A DNA stretch of 11,373 nt, from contig CADBTX010000075.1 in NCBI GenBank assembly GCA_902797705.1, positions 1 to 11,373 on the forward strand, given 5' to 3'. The DNA is from an uncultured Lachnospiraceae bacterium. GTDB taxonomy: Bacteria; Bacillota; Clostridia; Lachnospirales; Lachnospiraceae. Shown here in pieces: positions 7,707 to 11,373 of this stretch (position 1 is its first letter; the number at the start of each line of letters is the position of its first letter). Below the pieces are notes generated by a model. The model made no database searches. It was not told the DNA's origin and worked only from the letters and a program-made list of their open reading frames with translations. Made by a program: the position numbers and the translations under genes.

Positions 7707-8661
7707 GAAAAAAGAGGTTCCGGTATATCTCTTCTTCGGCTTTCTGGAGAGTGGGAAGACCAGTTTCATTCTTGAGACCATGAAGGAAGGCCAGTTCAAG
7801 GACGGTAAGAAGACCGTTTACATACTGTGCGAAGAAGGCATTGAGGAGATCGATGAGGATCTCCTTATGGAAAATAAATTCAAGACCGTTACCATAGAGG
7901 ACCAATCCGGCATAACGGAAGAGGATTTCCTGAAGATCGATAAGGCCATGAAGCCGGACCGGGTGATCATAGAGTATAACGGCATGTGGGATCAGGACAC
8001 GCTGCTTGAGGCCCTGCCGGAGAACTGGCTTGTGGCAGAGGGCATCGCCACTGTGGATGCCTCCACCTACACCGACCATCTCAACAACATGAAGATGCTG
8101 ATGCTGAATCAGTTCACCTACGCAGATCTCATACTTTTTGACAGGTGTACGAAGGCGATGGAGGAGTCCGGGGATCTGGCCGGCTTTAAGAGGACAGCCA
8201 GGGCAAAGAACCGCCGTTCCCAGGTGATCTTTGAGATGGAGGACGGCAGCATAAATAACAACATCAAGGAAGAACTGCCCTATGATGTCAATGCTCCGCT
8301 TATCGAGATAGAGGATGATGATTTCGGGATCTGGTACATCGATTCCTTTGACCATATGGATACCTATATCGGAAAAAGAGTCCGGTTTAAGGGACAGGTA
8401 TATTTCCCGAAGAAGAGCGATAAGAATGTATTTGTTCCCGGAAGATTCGCCATGACCTGCTGCGCCGCAGACATACAGTTTGTGGGATTCCAGTGCAGAT
8501 ACGACAAGGTAAAGGAATTAAAGGAAAAGGAATTTGTCACCGTGACCGCCACCGTCAGGGCAGCTACCATGACCGGAGTGGAAGGACCGGTGCCCTTCCT
8601 TATTGCGGACACCGTAGAGAAGGCAGACCCTCCCAAGGAGGAAGTGGTCATGTTTAATTAG
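7699..8661 (+). CDS. Divergent G3E-like GTPase fused to a YcgQ/DUF1980-like C-terminal domain
   Basis: The 320-residue protein begins with a P-loop GFLESGKT (14-21) in the same setting as CobW proteins, and EYNGMWD (92-98) occupies the place of the EPSG switch. It lacks the CxCC metal motif, has no His tract, and the G4 region reads FDRCTK (147-152) rather than NKxD. From about 220 the sequence changes to a beta-rich segment with GRFAMTCCAAD (248-258), which closely resembles the C-terminal domain of TIGR03943/DUF1980 proteins such as B. subtilis YcgQ, partner of a zinc-responsive permease. The YcgQ membrane helices are absent. The start overlaps the previous gene by 8 bases with an ideal AAAGGAG (7685-7691) 7 bases ahead, so the two GTPases are tightly coupled. 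A joint role in metal delivery is inferred. Whether it hydrolyses GTP is unknown. Confidence 0.8.
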   Translation: MFKKKEVPVYLFFGFLESGKTSFILETMKEGQFKDGKKTVYILCEEGIEEIDEDLLMENKFKTVTIEDQSGITEEDFLKIDKAMKPDRVIIEYNGMWDQDTLLEALPENWLVAEGIATVDASTYTDHLNNMKMLMLNQFTYADLILFDRCTKAMEESGDLAGFKRTARAKNRRSQVIFEMEDGSINNNIKEELPYDVNAPLIEIEDDDFGIWYIDSFDHMDTYIGKRVRFKGQVYFPKKSDKNVFVPGRFAMTCCAADIQFVGFQCRYDKVKELKEKEFVTVTATVRAATMTGVEGPVPFLIADTVEKADPPKEEVVMFN

Positions 8662-8680
8662 ACTATAAGGACAGGGGATT

Positions 8681-10105
8681 ATGGATCTCTCCAGAAGGGA
8701 ATATGTATTTATCATCATACTGCTTTTGGCAGGGATTGCCCTTGTTTCCTGTCTTTGGGGAAAGCGTTCCGGAAGCAGGGATAAGGCGGTGTCGCTTTTT
8801 ACCTTTCTGAACGCCCTTTTACTACACTTCTTTTACATCATTTACACTCCCACCTATGTGAGGCAGCATGATGTCATAGGCTTCGGGAATAATAACGGGA
8901 TCGGCCAGGCAGCGCTTATTGAGTACCTTATGAAGGAGGGACATCTGCCGGATTTTGACCCGAGGGAGAGATGGGGATTTTTTCAGCCCCTTCTGCACCA
9001 TATCATCTCTGCGGTCTTTTTGAAGATCAACCTGCTCTTCGGCGTGAATTACGGGGCGGCCTCTGAAAGACTGCAGCTCCTTACCCTTATATACAGCATG
9101 GTCTTTATCTTTTACGGCTTCAGGATATTCAGGCTGATGGGGCTTAAAGGAGCGGGACTCCATGTTTCGGAAGCGCTCCTCGCCTTTCATCCGCTCCTTA
9201 TCCTATTATCGGGAAGCGTGAATAATGATATGCTGTCACATATGTTCTTTGTGATGGCGGTATACTATGTGCTGAAATGGTATATGGAGGACAGCCTTTC
9301 CTGCCTTCTCCTTACGGCTCTGATGATAGGGCTCTCGATGATGGCGAAGCTTTCGGGAGTACTGGCCGCTCCGGCGGCAGCCTTCCTTATGCTGGTAAGG
9401 CTTTTTTCGGACAGGGGGGACGCGGACAGGATCAAAAAGAGGATAGGGGAATATGCCCTGTTTGCCCTGGTGGTATTTCCGCTGGGACTTTTCTTCCCCA
9501 TAAGGAATATGGTGCTTTTCCATGTTCCCTTAAGCTATATGCCGAAGGTGGGGGAGGATCTGTCGGGACACAGCCTGTTAGCAAGGATAGCGGATATAAG
9601 GACATGCACTCCCTATGCCTGCATGATAAAGAACGGTGCGCCCTATGATGAGTTCAATATCTTTCTCCTTATGATAAAGACCTCTCTTACCGGGGAATAT
9701 GATTTCAGCGGAGTGAATCCCTATATCGGCTTTTTCGCCTGGATGCTCTTTATCTCCGGAGTGCTGCTCGGCATTACGGCTGCGGTGATCCTTGTTCTCT
9801 ATATTTCGGGGAAATGCTTTAAAAATGAAGTGCCAATCCGGCTGTTCTGGAGTATACTGATACTGACCGGGGTTTTCTTTATGCTGAGGCTTATGATCAC
9901 CGTGCCGAATTTCAGCTCCGGGGACATGAGATATATTGCGTGGATAACAGTGCCGCTCTGCATGATGAACGGCATGTATCTGTCAGACGGGAATACCGTA
10001 TGGAAGGGGTGGAAGCCCGGGGGAGCGGAACTCTTTATCATCGGTGAAAGCATAATGTTTGTAATCGCCTCCATGGGGGTTTATTATCTTTTGGGGATGC
10101 CCTGA
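8681..10105 (+). CDS. Polytopic membrane protein, GT-C (ArnT/PMT-like) glycosyltransferase candidate
   Basis: The 474-residue protein has roughly 11-13 hydrophobic segments, among them about 8-25, 36-55, 132-150, 160-178, 185-200, 206-242, 257-273, 350-375, 388-406, 415-434 and 450-470. The first large outside loop follows helix 2 and contains RQHDVIG (61-67), with an aspartate where GT-C enzymes place a catalytic or metal-binding acidic residue. AKLSG (222-226) and SGDMRYI (413-419) also recall GT39/ArnT-like proteins. Such enzymes move a sugar from a polyprenyl-phosphate donor on the outer membrane face; the acceptor cannot be told. AAGGA (8667-8671) lies 9 bases before the start, 19 bases after the previous gene. 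No N-terminal cleavable signal is evident. Substrate and exact family remain open. Confidence 0.7.
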   Translation: MDLSRREYVFIIILLLAGIALVSCLWGKRSGSRDKAVSLFTFLNALLLHFFYIIYTPTYVRQHDVIGFGNNNGIGQAALIEYLMKEGHLPDFDPRERWGFFQPLLHHIISAVFLKINLLFGVNYGAASERLQLLTLIYSMVFIFYGFRIFRLMGLKGAGLHVSEALLAFHPLLILLSGSVNNDMLSHMFFVMAVYYVLKWYMEDSLSCLLLTALMIGLSMMAKLSGVLAAPAAAFLMLVRLFSDRGDADRIKKRIGEYALFALVVFPLGLFFPIRNMVLFHVPLSYMPKVGEDLSGHSLLARIADIRTCTPYACMIKNGAPYDEFNIFLLMIKTSLTGEYDFSGVNPYIGFFAWMLFISGVLLGITAAVILVLYISGKCFKNEVPIRLFWSILILTGVFFMLRLMITVPNFSSGDMRYIAWITVPLCMMNGMYLSDGNTVWKGWKPGGAELFIIGESIMFVIASMGVYYLLGMP

Positions 10106-10154
10106 ATACCGGGTTATCTTCAGGCGGGAAAAAGCTTTAGGACAGGTATCGGAT

Positions 10155-11177
10155 ATGAAGATCATTCACTGTTCGGACATCCATCTGGATGCGGTGATGT
10201 CCGGATTCAGGGACAGCAGCAAAGCGGAAGAGAGAAGGAACGAGATCCTTTTGACCTTTGTACGTATGGTGAGGTATGCCTCAAAACATGACGTGAGGGC
10301 CATAATGATAGTCGGGGATCTCTTTGACAGTACGAGGATAAGTCCCGGGACACTCGATATCGTGGAGAAGTGTATCAGCGGGAATCCGGGCATAGACTTT
10401 TTCTATGCTGCCGGAAATCATGAAAAGGACGCATTCTTAAGATCCTTGAGCGTCATCCCGGAGAACCTGAAGACCTTCGGGGACAAAAAGACCTACAGGT
10501 ATGAGGAGGGGATCACGGTCTCTTCGGTATCCGATCCTTCGGAGCTTTCCCTTTCCTCTTCGGACTTTAACATAGTCATGTATCACGGCACCATCCGCCC
10601 CAATGCCTGGAAACTCAAGAATATCGATTATCTTGCACTGGGACATTTCCATGAGCTTAAGGAAGGGTCTCTTGGAAGCAGGGGAAGGTATTGTTATTCC
10701 GGATGTCTGGAGGGCAGGGGCTTTGACGAATGCGGAGAAAAGGGCTTTGTCCGCCTTACTATAGAGAACGGCATGATGGAACCTGTTTTCATGCAGGCTG
10801 CAAGGCGTACCTGCCATGAGATCCCGATAGATATCTCCGCCATAAAGGGCACCGGAGATGCGGATGCACTTATCTCGGATGAACTGGACAGAAGACAGAT
10901 ATCTTCAGAGGATCTTGTCAAGATCGTTTTTACCGGAAGAAAAGCGAACGATATAAATGCCGGTTTCCTTGAAAAAAAATACGGAGAGGAGTATTACGCA
11001 GTGCGCATTATTGATGAAAGTACAAACATTCCCGAGAGTATAGACGAGGCGAAATATGATGTGTCCCTTAAGGGCGAATTCATACGGATGGTGATGGAAA
11101 AGGACTGGCCGGAGGATGAGAAGCGCGTTGTTATAGAAATGGGAATCAATGCTCTGGGAGGAAAGAAGATCATATGA
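10155..11177 (+). CDS. SbcD/Mre11/YhaO-like metallophosphoesterase (DNA exonuclease)
   Basis: This is a calcineurin-like phosphoesterase of the SbcD/Mre11 group, which cuts DNA ends in partnership with an SMC-like ATPase. All metal-ligand motifs are present: D8 and H10 in CSDIHLD, D55 in GDLFDS, N88-H89 in GNHE, H144 in YHGT, and H164 and H166 in GHFHE. The catalytic domain spans about 1-205, and the rest (about 210-340) would be the capping or partner-binding region. At 340 residues it is shorter than typical SbcD or YhaO (around 400). The ribosome binding site is weak (AGGA 10139-10142 at 12 bases, ACAGG 10142-10146 at 8). The ATGA overlap with the following ATPase gene is classic translational coupling and supports a nuclease-ATPase complex. 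Confidence 0.88.
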   Translation: MKIIHCSDIHLDAVMSGFRDSSKAEERRNEILLTFVRMVRYASKHDVRAIMIVGDLFDSTRISPGTLDIVEKCISGNPGIDFFYAAGNHEKDAFLRSLSVIPENLKTFGDKKTYRYEEGITVSSVSDPSELSLSSSDFNIVMYHGTIRPNAWKLKNIDYLALGHFHELKEGSLGSRGRYCYSGCLEGRGFDECGEKGFVRLTIENGMMEPVFMQAARRTCHEIPIDISAIKGTGDADALISDELDRRQISSEDLVKIVFTGRKANDINAGFLEKKYGEEYYAVRIIDESTNIPESIDEAKYDVSLKGEFIRMVMEKDWPEDEKRVVIEMGINALGGKKII

Positions 11178-11373
11178 AGATCCTTGCTTGCTATGTAGAA
11201 AATTTCGGATCCCTTCATCATGTGAAGTGTTCCCTGAGGGACGGACTCAATTCCCTGAATGAAAAGAACGGCTGGGGAAAGAGCACCTTTGCGGTATTTT
11301 TAAGAGCCATGTTTTACGGTCTCGATAACTGCAAAAACAGCAACAATTACGATGCAAAGGATTACAGAAAGAA
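11174..11373 (+). CDS. SbcC/YhaN-like SMC-type ATPase, N-terminal fragment cut by the window end
   Basis: The reading frame opens with ATG at 11174, overlapping the preceding stop as ATGA, with GGAGG (11157-11161) 12 bases ahead. The 66 visible codons begin MKILACYVENFGSL, the usual start of SbcC/RecF/YhaN ATPases. They contain a P-loop written NGWGKST (32-38), with Trp in place of the usual small residue, a variant known from YhaN-like proteins, followed by FLRAMFYGL. The reading frame runs off the window without a stop. Pairing with the nuclease upstream suggests an SbcCD-like DNA end-processing complex. The coiled coils and the Walker B half lie outside the window. Confidence 0.85.
   Translation, partial: MKILACYVENFGSLHHVKCSLRDGLNSLNEKNGWGKSTFAVFLRAMFYGLDNCKNSNNYDAKDYRK

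Noticed and set aside
10101..10124. Inverted repeat CCTGAA/TTCAGG at the end of the membrane protein gene, considered as a terminator
   Set aside because: The stem is only 6 bp with a 12-base loop and no T-run follows, so termination cannot be supported.

Overview
The window carries ten genes, all on the + strand. The protein sequences and gene order (trigger factor, ClpP, ClpX, Lon, EngB) point to a Firmicute of class Clostridia, most likely a Lachnospiraceae member. The close family match of the trigger factor, the CobW proteins and the SbcC-like N-terminus, moderate GC by eye, and heavy use of AGA/AGG and ATA codons fit this. The exact genus cannot be told.

Layout. Bases 1-131 hold no gene, only a possible small stem-loop (15-48). 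A very good sigma-A promoter with an extended -10 (132-161) drives tig. Then come tig, clpP and clpX, with an overlap or 1-base gap at each junction. A strong 10-bp hairpin lies in the clpX-lon gap. Next are lon, an 80-base gap with nested inverted repeats, engB, a CobW/G3E GTPase with a long histidine-rich insert, a second divergent G3E-like GTPase carrying a YcgQ/DUF1980-like C-terminal domain, a polytopic GT-C-type membrane protein, an SbcD/YhaO-like nuclease, and the first 200 bases of an SbcC/YhaN-like ATPase cut by the window end. No hairpin followed by a convincing T-run is seen, so read-through along the whole block is possible.

How it fits together. The first half is a proteostasis operon: a ribosome-bound chaperone, the ClpXP protease, the Lon protease and the ribosome-assembly GTPase EngB. 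The middle looks like a metal-handling pair: a His-rich, CxCC-containing metallochaperone-type GTPase, translationally coupled to a GTPase whose C-terminus resembles a component of a zinc-linked transport system. The 3' part is an envelope glycosyltransferase-like protein followed by a two-gene nuclease/ATPase DNA-processing pair.

The least ordinary parts are the two coupled G3E GTPases, with the tandem-repeat His tract in the first and the domain fusion in the second, and the two structured intergenic regions around lon. The rest is conserved housekeeping sequence.
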